A DNA stretch of 64,000 nt from Mycolicibacterium psychrotolerans (GCF_010729305.1 NZ_AP022574.1:2108001-2172000); one strand, 5' to 3'; shown: positions 24,199 to 33,059, counted from the first letter of the stretch. The notes: generated by a model from the sequence alone, not told the origin. Made by a program: numbers and translations.

Positions 24199-24909
24199 GT
24201 GACTTCCGCGGTCCCGACGTCCGAGACAGTCGACGAGTCCGTCGCGGCCGCCACGGCCGAACAGCGGACGTGGTCAATGCCGAAGTCCCCGATCACCCGC
24301 GAGAAAGCCGACGCGGCCGGCCGCGCGGCGCTGCATGCAGTGAGGGGTCTCGCCGGGTTCGTGGTGAGCTTCGCCCGAACACTGGCCCGTGCGGTCGCCG
24401 GGGCCGGTCGCCTGATCGCAGCAGTGCCTCCCGCCGTGCAGCTCTTCTCCGGCGCCGGCGTACTGATGCTGCTGGGCATCGTCGGTGCCATCACACTCGG
24501 CAACACTGCCGGGCTGCTCTGCACCGTCGTCGTCATCCCGGTGTGCGCCGGCGTCCTCGGCGCTCTGGGGCACCGCTGGTACAGCGGCCTCGCCGCGGAA
24601 GCGATCCCGCGAGCCGACACGCAACGCCCGGAGCCGACCACCGCGGACCTGCAGCGGTCGGTCCACTACGTCGACCGGAAACTGGCGGTGGCCCTCACGT
24701 CTCTCGGCACCGAACGTCACCAGCAGGCGGTGATAGCGCTCTTTCAGGCCAAGACGGCCGTCGAGCTCACGCTGGGCACAGAGCAGGACGCCACGAGCTG
24801 CAGCGACCTGTCGTTTCGTCCCGACGATTACGCGGTGCGGCCACGGATCCGAGCCGGGACAGAGCCGACGCCCGCTCTGCACGAGAGCAACTCGCTGGCG
24901 GCGTCGTGA
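24199..24909 (+). CDS. Hypothetical protein with two membrane segments
   Basis: 236 aa from the GTG at 24199; the frame is open further upstream, so the start is uncertain. Residues 1-45 are Thr/Ser/Ala-rich and soluble. A basic helix (EKADAAGRAALHAVRGLAGFVVSFARTLARAVAGAGRL) is followed by two hydrophobic helices (AVQLFSGAGVLMLLGIVGAITLG and LLCTVVVIPVCAGVLGALG) forming a hairpin. A soluble C-terminal domain has VDRKLAVALTSLG.ERHQQAVIALFQAKTAVELTLG. The stop overlaps the next GTG by four bases, so the two are co-translated. Family not recognised. Confidence 0.65.
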   Translation: MTSAVPTSETVDESVAAATAEQRTWSMPKSPITREKADAAGRAALHAVRGLAGFVVSFARTLARAVAGAGRLIAAVPPAVQLFSGAGVLMLLGIVGAITLGNTAGLLCTVVVIPVCAGVLGALGHRWYSGLAAEAIPRADTQRPEPTTADLQRSVHYVDRKLAVALTSLGTERHQQAVIALFQAKTAVELTLGTEQDATSCSDLSFRPDDYAVRPRIRAGTEPTPALHESNSLAAS

Positions 24910-25292
24910 CCGGAGCAGCCATCACGGGCCGGGTCGCGCTCATCGAAGACGACCACACGCTGGTCATCAATCGCGGCAGCGAGGCCGGGGTGCGGCCGGG
25001 AATGGTCTTCGTGGTGAGTTCCGGCGCCGGCCCGGTGGTGACGGATCCCGAAACCGGCAGGGAATTGGGGAGATTGAGCCGGGAGAAGCTGCGGGTGCGG
25101 GTCTTCGACGCGCAACCTCTGTTCGCCCGTGCACACACTTTCGTCGCGACCGGTGACTTCTACGGTCTGCTCGGAATCCCGTTCATGGCGCCGCCCCGCG
25201 AGGACGCCGTGACCGTGGACGTGGGTGACACCGTGGAACTGCTTCGCGAGCCGGCCGACGGACGGGCCGAACGGAACGGAACGGACCGGTAG
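24906..25292 (+). CDS. Small beta-barrel protein resembling the FlgT C-terminal domain
   Basis: 128 aa; GTG start within a GTGA overlap with the preceding gene. The pattern GRVALIEDDHTLVINRGSEAGVRPGMVFVV, then DPETGRELGRL and LRVRVFDAQPLFARA, matches the FlgT_C-like fold, a short SH3-like barrel seen in many non-flagellar proteins. No signal peptide. The coupled membrane protein suggests this is its cytoplasmic partner. Function unknown. Confidence 0.6.
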   Translation: MTGAAITGRVALIEDDHTLVINRGSEAGVRPGMVFVVSSGAGPVVTDPETGRELGRLSREKLRVRVFDAQPLFARAHTFVATGDFYGLLGIPFMAPPREDAVTVDVGDTVELLREPADGRAERNGTDR

Positions 25293-25326
25293 GACGCTGG
25301 TGCACGCCAGCCCGAGAAGCCCTGCC

Positions 25327-26214
25327 TCAGGCGGTCTCTCGCCGAGGCACGATCATCGTCGGCACCGGGGCGTGCCGCAGGATCCGAGCGGCGGCCGAAC
25401 CCAGGAACACCTGAGCTGTGGGTCCAGCCGCGCCCGAGCCGAGCACCAGGATGTCGCCGGCCGCCCATGGAACAGCATCCACCGCATCACGCCATGTCGC
25501 CCCGGCACCGATCACGACCTCGGCGTCGAAGGTATCGATGCCGGAACGGACCTTCTCCAGTTGAGCCGTGATCTCCTCGTGGGTCCGTTTGGCCCACTGT
25601 TTGACGACGAGATCTTCGGCACCCGTTTCGATGGCGCCGCTGAACATCGTCACCGGTCGCACGGTGAACGACGCGATACGTAGTCGCGCCGACCACCGCT
25701 GCGCCAACTCCGCACTCGCGGCGATTAATCCGACCGCGTCGGCCTGCCCGCCGTAGGCGGCGGTCAGACGCTCGATCCTGCCGCGCTGCGCGGGATAGCT
25801 CCGTGGTGCGATCGCCACCGGGATAGCCGCGGTGTGCACCAGACGATCGGTGACGCTGCCCAGCGCGACCCTGCCGAGCAGGCCCGTCGACGATGAGCCC
25901 ACCACGACGACGTCGGCGCTCCATTCGGCTGCGAGCTCGGTCAGTCCTTCGGGGACCGATGCGGCCTGGTGCACCACCTGCCACACGTCCAGGTCGTCGG
26001 GAAGCTGGTCGACCATGTGTTTGAGGGACTTCTGGGCTTGCGCGCCAACATAGTCGAGGTACTCGTTCTCGACGGGGTCCAGCTTCGGAGGCCACGGCCG
26101 CTCGACGATCGCCACCGCGATGATCCGGTCGCCCGTGCAGCGGGACAACTGGGCCGCCAGATGCAGCGGCGCGGATGCCTGACCGCTGGCGTTGACGCCC
26201 GCGACGATCGTCAT
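25327..26214 (-). CDS. Universal stress protein, two UspA domains
   Basis: 295 aa. Tandem Usp domains of about 145 residues: the first starts MTIVAGVNASGQ and includes DVVVVGSSSTGLLGRVALGSVTDRL; the second ends ILVLGSGAAGPTAQVFLGSAAARIL..APVPTMIV. The G-x2-G-x9-G-S/T ATP loop appears in both. Such proteins bind ATP and act in hypoxia and stress survival. The ATG overlaps the permease stop by four bases (ATGA), so this protein is made from the permease mRNA and may act with the permease's own Usp-like tail. Confidence 0.9.
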   Translation of the reverse strand: MTIVAGVNASGQASAPLHLAAQLSRCTGDRIIAVAIVERPWPPKLDPVENEYLDYVGAQAQKSLKHMVDQLPDDLDVWQVVHQAASVPEGLTELAAEWSADVVVVGSSSTGLLGRVALGSVTDRLVHTAAIPVAIAPRSYPAQRGRIERLTAAYGGQADAVGLIAASAELAQRWSARLRIASFTVRPVTMFSGAIETGAEDLVVKQWAKRTHEEITAQLEKVRSGIDTFDAEVVIGAGATWRDAVDAVPWAAGDILVLGSGAAGPTAQVFLGSAAARILRHAPVPTMIVPRRETA

Positions 26215-28034
26215 CGGGGAACCTGGTTGCCCACCGCCGCCTTCGCGACGACGTGCGTCACCGGCACCTTGAATTGAGACCGGGCGCGGTCCACGACATC
26301 GAAGCGCTGCCAGATCGACAGTTCCGGCGGCAGCGTCGCGATCACGATCTGGTCAGGGTCGAACGTCTCGACGGCGCTATCCAGCGCCCGCAGAGGTCGG
26401 TAGTCGCCCAATTCACCTCGTGCATCCAGGTTTTCGCTGCGCAGCGCCGAGAGTGTGGCGTCGAGCCTGGCCTGTGCCGCCTCCTGGGTGGCCTCGGTGA
26501 CGTCGCGTGGACCGTGGGTGGCCGCCGCCCCTGTGTCGACAGGGCTGGCAGGCACCACCACCAGGTACTGCGCGTCGCGGTCGGCGCCGATGCGGGACAG
26601 CTCCTCGAGCAGCTCGCGCGAGTCGAGGGTCTGATTCGCGAGCACGAGAACCCGGTGCGCGGCGCCGGTCGGCGTCTCGACAGGTTCCTGGGGACGTTTC
26701 TTCACGAACCACTTGTTCACGGCGAACAGCACGATCACCACCGCCCACGACAGCAGGCTGAGCACCAGTTGCCACCGCAGGGCCTTGTCGATGAACATCT
26801 GGACGAGGATCGCGACGATGCCCAGGGCGGTCAGGATGGACAGCACCGGGAACAGCCACATCTTCACGCGGAGTTCGGAATCGGGGGTGCGGTAGCGCAG
26901 CACGATCTGCGAGATCGCTATGAGCAGGTACACGAAGAGGATGATCGCGCCACTCGAGTTGAGCAGGAACGCGAAGATGGTGTCGGGCGACACAGCAGCG
27001 GCGATCACGCACAGGAACCCGATCACCGACGACGCCAGGATCGCGTTCGCCGGCACGCCGCGGCGGGTCACCTTCACCAAGGCGGGCGGGGCCTCCCGCC
27101 GCGCCGCCAGCACGAACAGCATCCGCGACGCGGTGTACATCCCCGAGTTCAGGCAGCTCAGCACCGCCGTCAACACCACCGCGTTCATCACGTGGTCTGC
27201 GTAGGGGATCCCCATCTCGGTGAAAGCGGCGACGAACGGCGACGCCGACACGGCGTCGTCGTTCCACGGCAGGATGGTGACCAACAGGAACACCGCGCCG
27301 ACGTAGAAGATCAGGATGCGCAGGATCACGGAGTTGGCGGCCTTGGCCACCGCGCGTTCCGGGTCCGAGGACTCCGCCGCGGCGATCGTCGCTATTTCGG
27401 CGCCGACCATCGAGAAGATGACGGTCACGATGCCGACCGTGATGGCGCCCCATCCGAATGGGGTGAAACCGCCGTGACCGGTCAAGTTGGAGAAGTCCGC
27501 CGATTTGCCCGGCCACAGCCCGAAGACGAACGCTGCGCCGAGTGCGATGAACGCAATGATCGCGGCCACCTTGATCCCGGCGAACCAGAATTCGAACTCG
27601 CCGTAGGACGCGACGGAGAACAGATTGGTCGCCGTCATCAGAACCATGAACACCAGCGCGGACAGCCAGAGCGGGACGTCGATCCAGTACTGGATGATCT
27701 TGGCGCCGGCGATCGCCTCGAAGCCGACCACGATCACCCAGAAATACCAGTACAGCCAGCCCACAGAGAAGCCCGCCCAATGACCCAGCGCGTTACGCGA
27801 ATAGTCCGCGAACGATCCGGTGGAGGGATTGGCCACCGCCATCTCGGCCAGCATCCGCATCACCATGATGATCAGCACGCCGGCCATGCCGTAAGTCAGG
27901 AAGGCGCCGGGGCCGGTGCCGCCGATGACGACGCCGGAGCCGACGAACAGACCGGCTCCGATCACACCGCCGATCGCGATCATCGTGAGTTGGCGCTGGT
28001 TGAGCGCCTTCTTCAGAGTGGGTGTCGCGCTCAC
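26211..28034 (-). CDS. APC/AAT-family amino-acid permease with C-terminal Usp-like domain
   Basis: 607 aa from the GTG at 28034, which has GGAGG 5 bases upstream. About twelve membrane helices; the first reads MIAIGGVIGAGLFVGSGVVI, with the GxGxG substrate motif of GABA/aromatic/Asn permeases, and TGSFADYSRNALG follows. After the last helix (about residue 440) comes a cytoplasmic region VETPTGAAHRVLVLANQTLDSRELL...VTHVVAKAAVG, a Usp-like fold fused to the transporter. It imports amino acids or GABA with H+. A perfect CRP site lies 47 bases upstream of the start. Confidence 0.88.
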   Translation of the reverse strand: MSATPTLKKALNQRQLTMIAIGGVIGAGLFVGSGVVIGGTGPGAFLTYGMAGVLIIMVMRMLAEMAVANPSTGSFADYSRNALGHWAGFSVGWLYWYFWVIVVGFEAIAGAKIIQYWIDVPLWLSALVFMVLMTATNLFSVASYGEFEFWFAGIKVAAIIAFIALGAAFVFGLWPGKSADFSNLTGHGGFTPFGWGAITVGIVTVIFSMVGAEIATIAAAESSDPERAVAKAANSVILRILIFYVGAVFLLVTILPWNDDAVSASPFVAAFTEMGIPYADHVMNAVVLTAVLSCLNSGMYTASRMLFVLAARREAPPALVKVTRRGVPANAILASSVIGFLCVIAAAVSPDTIFAFLLNSSGAIILFVYLLIAISQIVLRYRTPDSELRVKMWLFPVLSILTALGIVAILVQMFIDKALRWQLVLSLLSWAVVIVLFAVNKWFVKKRPQEPVETPTGAAHRVLVLANQTLDSRELLEELSRIGADRDAQYLVVVPASPVDTGAAATHGPRDVTEATQEAAQARLDATLSALRSENLDARGELGDYRPLRALDSAVETFDPDQIVIATLPPELSIWQRFDVVDRARSQFKVPVTHVVAKAAVGNQVPR

Positions 28035-28080
28035 AGGACCTCCAACGCCGATGGGAACCCAAACCCTCAACCTACGCCCA

Positions 28081-28096
28081 TGTGATCGGTGTCACA
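28081..28096. promoter_or_regulatory. CRP-type operator TGTGA-N6-TCACA
   Basis: A perfect match to the CRP palindrome, extended to 18 bases by flanking A/T. It lies 47 bases upstream of the permease start, suggesting cAMP-dependent control of the permease/universal-stress-protein operon. Confidence 0.65.
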
Positions 28097-28164
28097 TAAC
28101 TTCGGGACTGCTCAGTCAACTGCGCCGCGGGCCGCCTGCTGCTCGTCCTGCCCCGGATGCGTCG

Positions 28165-29151
28165 TCACATGCTGCGCCGCTGCGAGGTTCGCCATACGCC
28201 CGGCGGGCTGTCGTGGCTTCGCCGGAAGGCGCGACTGAATGCTTCCTCGGACTCATAGCCGATGCGGCGCGCGATAGCGGCGATGCTGAGTTGGGTGGTG
28301 CTGAGCAGATCGTCGGCCAGGTGCATCCGCCACTCGGTGAGGTATCGGATCGGCGAACGGCCGAGCACATCGCGGAAGCGCTGGTCGAGCACCGAGCGAG
28401 ATACGCCGACGGTGCCGGCCAGTTCGGCGACGGACCACTTGTGCTCCGGCGCGGTATGCATCCGAGCCATGGCTGGTGCCAGCACGTCGTCGTGGAGGGC
28501 AGCGATCCACCCGTGTTCGGCCATCGGCGCCGTCGCGAGGTGCAGGCGCAGCACCTCGGTGAGCAACAGTTCGGGCAGCTTCGTCGAGGACGGCGGCGCG
28601 GGAAGTGAATCAGTGGTGACGGCAAGCGCGTAATTGATGCTGGAGGCGACCCAGCGTCCTGCCGGACCCTCCGGAACGCGTACCACGAACACCGGGGGCA
28701 ACGCCCGCAGTGCCGGGTCGAACAACGGATCATCGGAGTGGAGATGACCGCAGACGAGATCGGTGCGCTCACCGCCGGAGCCGTGGGAGAGCACCGGCAT
28801 GGTCGTCCAGGGCGGCGGCCCACTCATTAGGGTCAGCAGCGAGACCGTGTCGGCCGGCGTGCACCCACCCATCAGATAATCGTCACCGTAGGGCAAGACG
28901 ATCACGTCACCCGCTGCAGCCCAGTGCTTTTCACCATCGATGAGTGAGATCCAGCACCTGCCGGCAGCGACGATGTGGAAAAGGATCATCCGGTCCGCGC
29001 CCGGTCGCAACAGTTTGGTGATCTCGGTCAACGGGGATGCGAACGACCAACCCTCGGTGAGTTCGGCCCGAAAGAAGATCGCGCCGTCCAGGCGCAGCCT
29101 TTCCAGGGCGTCCCGTAGGGGGGCGGGATGGGTCGGTCCGAGACCGGTCAC
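28165..29151 (-). CDS. AraC-family transcriptional regulator with cupin N-terminal domain
   Basis: 328 aa from the GTG at 29151; a longer start at 29289 is possible but its extra residues are not protein-like. The N-terminal half (DGAIFFRAELTEGWSFASPL...ILFHIVAAGRCWISL) is an AraC-type cupin ligand domain. The C-terminal 100 residues hold two HTH motifs (WSVAELAGTVGVSRSVLDQRFRDVLG and LSIAAIARRIGYESEEAFSRAFRR). Ligand unknown. It lies upstream of the permease on the same strand and divergent from the small DUF4242 gene, either of which could be its target. Confidence 0.85.
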   Translation of the reverse strand: MTGLGPTHPAPLRDALERLRLDGAIFFRAELTEGWSFASPLTEITKLLRPGADRMILFHIVAAGRCWISLIDGEKHWAAAGDVIVLPYGDDYLMGGCTPADTVSLLTLMSGPPPWTTMPVLSHGSGGERTDLVCGHLHSDDPLFDPALRALPPVFVVRVPEGPAGRWVASSINYALAVTTDSLPAPPSSTKLPELLLTEVLRLHLATAPMAEHGWIAALHDDVLAPAMARMHTAPEHKWSVAELAGTVGVSRSVLDQRFRDVLGRSPIRYLTEWRMHLADDLLSTTQLSIAAIARRIGYESEEAFSRAFRRSHDSPPGVWRTSQRRSM

Positions 29152-29292
29152 GAGACTACCGACACAGGATTCGGCGTTCCGGCAAGGAGTTCCGGGTTCT
29201 CGGTCATTGGCACTGGTCGAGCGGTCATTGATGCTGATGATGTCACGAATCGAGCCCAGTTCAGGGACAAAGAACCACGAGGAAGCCAAGCC

Positions 29293-29568
29293 ATGTCGAA
29301 GTACGTCATCGAACGATCAATGCCCGGTGCAGGGCAGCTCTCGCCTGCGGAGCTTCGCGCCGCCTCCATGGTGTCCAACGAAGCCATCGCGACGTTGTCC
29401 CCGCGCGTGAAGTGGCAGCAGAGCTATGTCACCGAGGACAAGATCTTCTGCATCTACATCGCCGACAGTCCTGAGGACATCAGCGAACACGCACGTCTGG
29501 CCGGGCTACCCGTCGACGCCGTGCACCAGATCGGTTCAGTCATCGACCCTTCGACCGGAGAGCAGTAG
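29293..29568 (+). CDS. DUF4242 (nickel-binding-like) small protein
   Basis: 91 aa, GAGGAAG ribosome site. The sequence YVIERSMPGAGQLSPAELR, VKWQQSYVTEDKIFCIYIA and HARLAGLPVDAVHQIG matches DUF4242, a ferredoxin-like fold; the Streptomyces member SCO4226 is described as nickel binding. Cytoplasmic. Divergent from the AraC regulator, followed by two small frames on the same strand. Confidence 0.85.
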   Translation: MSKYVIERSMPGAGQLSPAELRAASMVSNEAIATLSPRVKWQQSYVTEDKIFCIYIADSPEDISEHARLAGLPVDAVHQIGSVIDPSTGEQ

Positions 29569-29570
29569 AC

Positions 29571-29777
29571 ATGTTCCCAACACCCTCTACCAGATGCAGT
29601 AGCGCGCTCGGTGCCCCAAAGCAGTGCGGACAACTCATCTCGACGCAGCAGAGCGCGTTCAGGCAGTGGCAATACATGTCCGTTACCTACGGTTCGAACA
29701 GTTCTGGAGCGCAAGCCGCCGATCGGGCACAGGTGATCGCACTCGCTCGCGCAGACGCCGCCGGCTGCTACGGCTGA
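29571..29777 (+). CDS. Possible small protein, doubtful
   Basis: 68 codons starting 2 bases after the DUF4242 stop, with GGAGAG upstream. The second half (ADRAQVIALARADAAGCYG) looks protein-like, but the first half does not and no family is recognised. It may be chance. Confidence 0.25.
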   Translation: MFPTPSTRCSSALGAPKQCGQLISTQQSAFRQWQYMSVTYGSNSSGAQAADRAQVIALARADAAGCYG

Positions 29778-29794
29778 CCCACACTCACCACAGA

Positions 29795-30268
29795 ATGAAG
29801 AACCACATGACCACGAAGTCCCAGGGCCGACCCACTCGGATGCGTTTCGCCGCGGCCGCCATATTGGCCGTCGGCTCACTCGCAGCCGGGGTGCTCGGTC
29901 CGGCTGCACCTGCACCTGCACCTGCACATGCCGCAGGCACCTTCCTCGCCCTTGCCTACCAGCAGTCCTACGGATTCGGCGGCCGACTCGTCTACCGCGA
30001 CGCTCACGGTGTAGGGCAGAGTCCCGTCTTCGACACTGCGAGGATCAACGCGCTCAACGACTGCCAGAGGAACGGCGGCCAAACCGGTGGAGGTCAATGC
30101 CAGGTGCGCGTCGTCGCCAACAGCGAGTGTGCCGCCGTCGCCGCCTCCAACGGAGCAGCCGGATGGAAGATCGCCACCGCGACGTCCTACAACCAGCAAC
30201 TGGCAGAACAGATCGCGCTGGCCAACAACGGCGGCGGACTCATCGTCGTGTCGGCATGCCCCAGTTAG
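29795..30268 (+). CDS. Secreted DUF4189-domain protein
   Basis: 157 aa. Signal peptide with basic start, hydrophobic AAAAILAVGSLAAGVLG and a PAPAPAHAAG cleavage region. The mature part has the DUF4189 pattern: Ala/Gly-rich repeats, NALNDCQRNGG, GGQCQVRVVANSECAAVA and AEQIALANNGGG, with paired cysteines. Several mycobacterial exported proteins share this domain; function unknown. Confidence 0.75.
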   Translation: MKNHMTTKSQGRPTRMRFAAAAILAVGSLAAGVLGPAAPAPAPAHAAGTFLALAYQQSYGFGGRLVYRDAHGVGQSPVFDTARINALNDCQRNGGQTGGGQCQVRVVANSECAAVAASNGAAGWKIATATSYNQQLAEQIALANNGGGLIVVSACPS

Positions 30269-30434
30269 CGGCCTCTGCTGCGGCGCACTTCCACGGTGAC
30301 GACCCGACGGCGGGCTTGCTGCCGCTCCACGGGTACGCCGCTGCCGCTGACACGGTCGTCTGCGAGGCTCTCGCCGCCCGCCACTCCTAAGCGGAGCGAC
30401 GGATCGCCCGGGCGCCCAAGGTCGATGGAGTAAG

Positions 30435-31295
30435 TCAGCGGCGTAGCGCCTGGAAGATCTCCGTCCAGTGCAGGTGAGCCACGAAGTGGCCGCCGGAGCG
30501 AGTGTTCAGCGTGGCTTTCGGAATGCGGTGCGCCAATTCGGCGGGCCATCCGGGATTCAAGAACACGTCGTCAGCACCGGCCCATACGTCGACCGGCACG
30601 TCGACGTCCTCAGGGGCGAAACCCCACGGCTGCATCGCGGCGAGGTAGTCGTCGACGTGGCCCTCGGGTTGCCGCATCGCTTCGGCTGTCCTGCGCCCGA
30701 AGGTTGCAAATCCTTCATCCCGAATCACGGCGCCGTCGGCGGACGGAAGTTCCCTCGCGGTCAGGCGGCCATACACACCCGGGGCGAATCGCGCCACGGT
30801 TCCCATCGACCAAAGGCACTGCCGGGCAAGCCAAGGCGTCCGCTGCGACAGTCGGATGTAGAAACGGTCGACCAGCGGCATTTCCTCGAACCGTCCCGGC
30901 TCTGTGAGCGGCAAGCCGCCGGCGATGACCGCGACCCGACGCACTCGCGGTTCCAGTGCGAAGCCGAGTGCCAGCGCGTACTGGCCGCCCATCGACCAGC
31001 CCATCGCAGCGAAGTCGTCGAAGCCCAGATGGTCACGCAACTCCGTGACATCCTCGGCCCACTGCACGACCGAGCGACCGGGTCTGGAATCCGACGTCGC
31101 GATTCCGGGTCGGTCGACGGCGATCAGGCGAACGCCGCATTCGCCTGCGCTTGCGGCCCCGGCGAGGACGTCGAGGCGGCAGGCCAATCCGCCGTGAGCG
31201 TAGACGACCGGGAAGCCGTCGACCGCGCCGTATTCGGCGTAGCCGAGCACACGCTTGTCGGCAAGGACGAGCGTTCTATCGGACGCGGCCAGCAT
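30435..31295 (-). CDS. Alpha/beta hydrolase
   Basis: 286 aa from the ATG at 31295; the frame is open further upstream but antisense-like. PVVYAHGG is the oxyanion strand, WSMGGQYALALG the nucleophile elbow with Ser, VWAGADDVFL the acid region and SGGHFVAHLHW the catalytic His. Cytoplasmic. It is divergent from the nitrile hydratase operon 150 bases away. It could act on a related ester or amide, but this is inference only. Confidence 0.85.
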   Translation of the reverse strand: MLAASDRTLVLADKRVLGYAEYGAVDGFPVVYAHGGLACRLDVLAGAASAGECGVRLIAVDRPGIATSDSRPGRSVVQWAEDVTELRDHLGFDDFAAMGWSMGGQYALALGFALEPRVRRVAVIAGGLPLTEPGRFEEMPLVDRFYIRLSQRTPWLARQCLWSMGTVARFAPGVYGRLTARELPSADGAVIRDEGFATFGRRTAEAMRQPEGHVDDYLAAMQPWGFAPEDVDVPVDVWAGADDVFLNPGWPAELAHRIPKATLNTRSGGHFVAHLHWTEIFQALRR

Positions 31296-31443
31296 CGGGA
31301 CGTTGTAGCACAGGTCAACTGACCACCGGGGCGTTACGAGACGTCGGCTCCCATCGATGTTCAGGCCGTCGATTGTGCCGTCCTCTGCTGCTCGGCACGC
31401 TGCCGGAGTTAGGCTTTGACCGGTTCGGCGAAGGGATGACGTC

Positions 31444-32106
31444 GTGGACGGAATCGCTGACATGGGGGGCGCCGAGGGCTGGGGCCGTGTTCCCCGCCCG
31501 ATCGCCGATGAGCCCACCTTCCCGGAGAAGTGGCAGGGCCGCGCGTTCGCCATGGCGCTGCTGGCGACACAGGCTGCGGGCTGGAATCTCGACGCTTTTC
31601 GGCATGCACTCGAGCGGCTCACCCGTTCGGCCTACCTCGATGACGGCTATTTCGGCAGGTGGCTCAACGGTGCGGAACTGATACTCACCGACAGCGGCCT
31701 GCTGGCGGAGTCGGCGGTGCGGGCCCGCGCTGCGAACCTTCGCGGCGCTCAGGCGCCCGAACCCTCAGATCCGGTCCCCGCGAGGCCGAAGCGTCAACCG
31801 TCTGCCCCCGGGCAGCTACGCACCGTCCCCGTGCCGCCGGCATTCGCGCTGGGCGCCGGCGTCCGAACCAAGAAGGCGTCCTCGCCGGGACACACCCGAC
31901 TCCCGCGCTACGTACGCGGACACGTCGGGGTGGTCACGGCAATCCAGCCGGCGCACGTCTTCCCCGACACGAACGCCCATTTCCGTGGCAAGAACCCCCA
32001 GCACGTCTACACCGTGGGCTTCGACTCTCGGGAACTCTGGGGAGCCGATGCGGAGCGATTCACCGTATCGATCGAGCTTTTCGAGACCTACCTGGAGTCG
32101 CCGTGA
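31444..32106 (+). CDS. nthB: Nitrile hydratase subunit beta
   Basis: 220 aa. GTG start chosen because MDGIADMGGAEGWGRV matches the canonical beta-subunit N-terminus (M.GIHDVGG..GFG.V). The N-terminal helical half (FPEKWQGRAFAMALLATQAAGW) and the C-terminal barrel (YVRGHVGVVTAIQPAHVFPDTNA, VYTVGFDSRELWGAD) are present. With the alpha subunit it hydrates nitriles to amides. It is first of three genes linked by GTGA overlaps, in the beta-alpha-activator order typical of cobalt enzymes. Confidence 0.9.
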   Translation: MDGIADMGGAEGWGRVPRPIADEPTFPEKWQGRAFAMALLATQAAGWNLDAFRHALERLTRSAYLDDGYFGRWLNGAELILTDSGLLAESAVRARAANLRGAQAPEPSDPVPARPKRQPSAPGQLRTVPVPPAFALGAGVRTKKASSPGHTRLPRYVRGHVGVVTAIQPAHVFPDTNAHFRGKNPQHVYTVGFDSRELWGADAERFTVSIELFETYLESP

Positions 32107-32696
32107 CCGACACCGATGCCTCCTCTGTTCCTCCGGCACTACGGGCGGAGGCGCTCGAACAGCTGCTCACCGAGCGCGGACTCATCGACCCGAACATCGT
32201 GGACGGAATCGTCGCCACCTACACGACCAGGGTCGGCCCGCTCAACGGCGCAACGGTGATCTCCACGGCGTGGACGGATCCAAGGTACCGCCGGTGGCTC
32301 CTGCAGGACGCCACCGAGGCCATCCGGTACTTCGGGTTCCTCGGCGCCCAAACCGAATACGTCGTCGTGGTCGAGAACACCGCGACGCAGCATCACGTCG
32401 TGGTCTGCACTCTGTGTTCGTGTTACCCGTGGCAACTTCTTGGCCTGCCACCGAGTTGGTACAAGGACCCTGCCTATCGGTCCCGGATGGTCAAGGAACC
32501 GCGGACTGTCCTCGCCGAGATGGGACTCGACCTGTCGGAGGCTGTGCAGATCACCGTGCACGACTCGAGTAGCGAGGTGCGCTACCTCGTTCTGCCCGAA
32601 CGGCCACCGGGCACCGAGGGCTTGAGCCGTGACCAACTGGTGCCGTTGATCACCCGGGAGGCGATGGTGGGGGTGGCGAAAGTGCAGGCTCCGTGA
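32103..32696 (+). CDS. nthA: Nitrile hydratase subunit alpha, cobalt type
   Basis: 197 aa; GTG start in a GTGA overlap with the beta gene. The metal site VCTLCSCYPW holds Cys102, Cys105 and Cys107; Thr103 marks the cobalt type (iron enzymes have Ser). The post-translationally oxidised Cys residues coordinate Co(III). Ends APxxxGREAM-like as RPPGTEGL...LITREAMVGV. Converts nitriles to amides in the cytoplasm. Thiocyanate hydrolase shares this motif and remains an alternative. Confidence 0.9.
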   Translation: MTDTDASSVPPALRAEALEQLLTERGLIDPNIVDGIVATYTTRVGPLNGATVISTAWTDPRYRRWLLQDATEAIRYFGFLGAQTEYVVVVENTATQHHVVVCTLCSCYPWQLLGLPPSWYKDPAYRSRMVKEPRTVLAEMGLDLSEAVQITVHDSSSEVRYLVLPERPPGTEGLSRDQLVPLITREAMVGVAKVQAP

Positions 32697-33031
32697 CCGC
32701 CCCGCTCGACGTCGATGGACCGACCGCGCCGCCCCGGCGCAACGGTGAGTTGGTGTTCGAGTATCCCTGGGAAGGAAGAGTTTTCGGCTTGGTCCTCGGT
32801 CTGTGCGAGGCCGGTTCGTTCACGTGGCCGCAGTTCCGGGAAGCGCTGATCGCGCGCCTCGGCCAGTGGCAGGCGCAGCCGGCGGAGACGTCGTCGTTCA
32901 CGTACTACGACCACTGGTTGGCCGCCCTCACCGATGTCCTGGCTGCCGAAGGGGTGCTCAGCGAGGGAGACATCGCCGAGCGCGCCGCCGCCTTGGCTCA
33001 GCGTCCCGCCGGCCATGACCATCGGCACTGA
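32693..33031 (+). CDS. Nitrile hydratase activator / accessory protein
   Basis: 112 aa; GTG start overlapping the alpha stop by four bases. It resembles the N-terminal helices of the beta subunit (FEYPWEGRVFGLVLGLCEAGSFTWPQFREALIARL and YYDHWLAALTDVLAAEG), as do the P14K/NhlE self-subunit-swapping chaperones that insert cobalt into the alpha subunit. It completes the operon; the next gene is on the other strand. Confidence 0.82.
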   Translation: MTAPLDVDGPTAPPRRNGELVFEYPWEGRVFGLVLGLCEAGSFTWPQFREALIARLGQWQAQPAETSSFTYYDHWLAALTDVLAAEGVLSEGDIAERAAALAQRPAGHDHRH

Positions 33032-33059
33032 AGCATCAGCTCGATCGTGTACGGCCTGC

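Noticed and set aside
26253..28085. A 610-codon plus-strand frame opposite the amino-acid permease
   Set aside because: His/Arg/Asp-rich antisense composition; the permease on the other strand has clear helices and motifs.
29571..29777. Antimicrobial or toxin small gene after DUF4242
   Set aside because: No family match, mixed composition; kept only as a doubtful coding frame.
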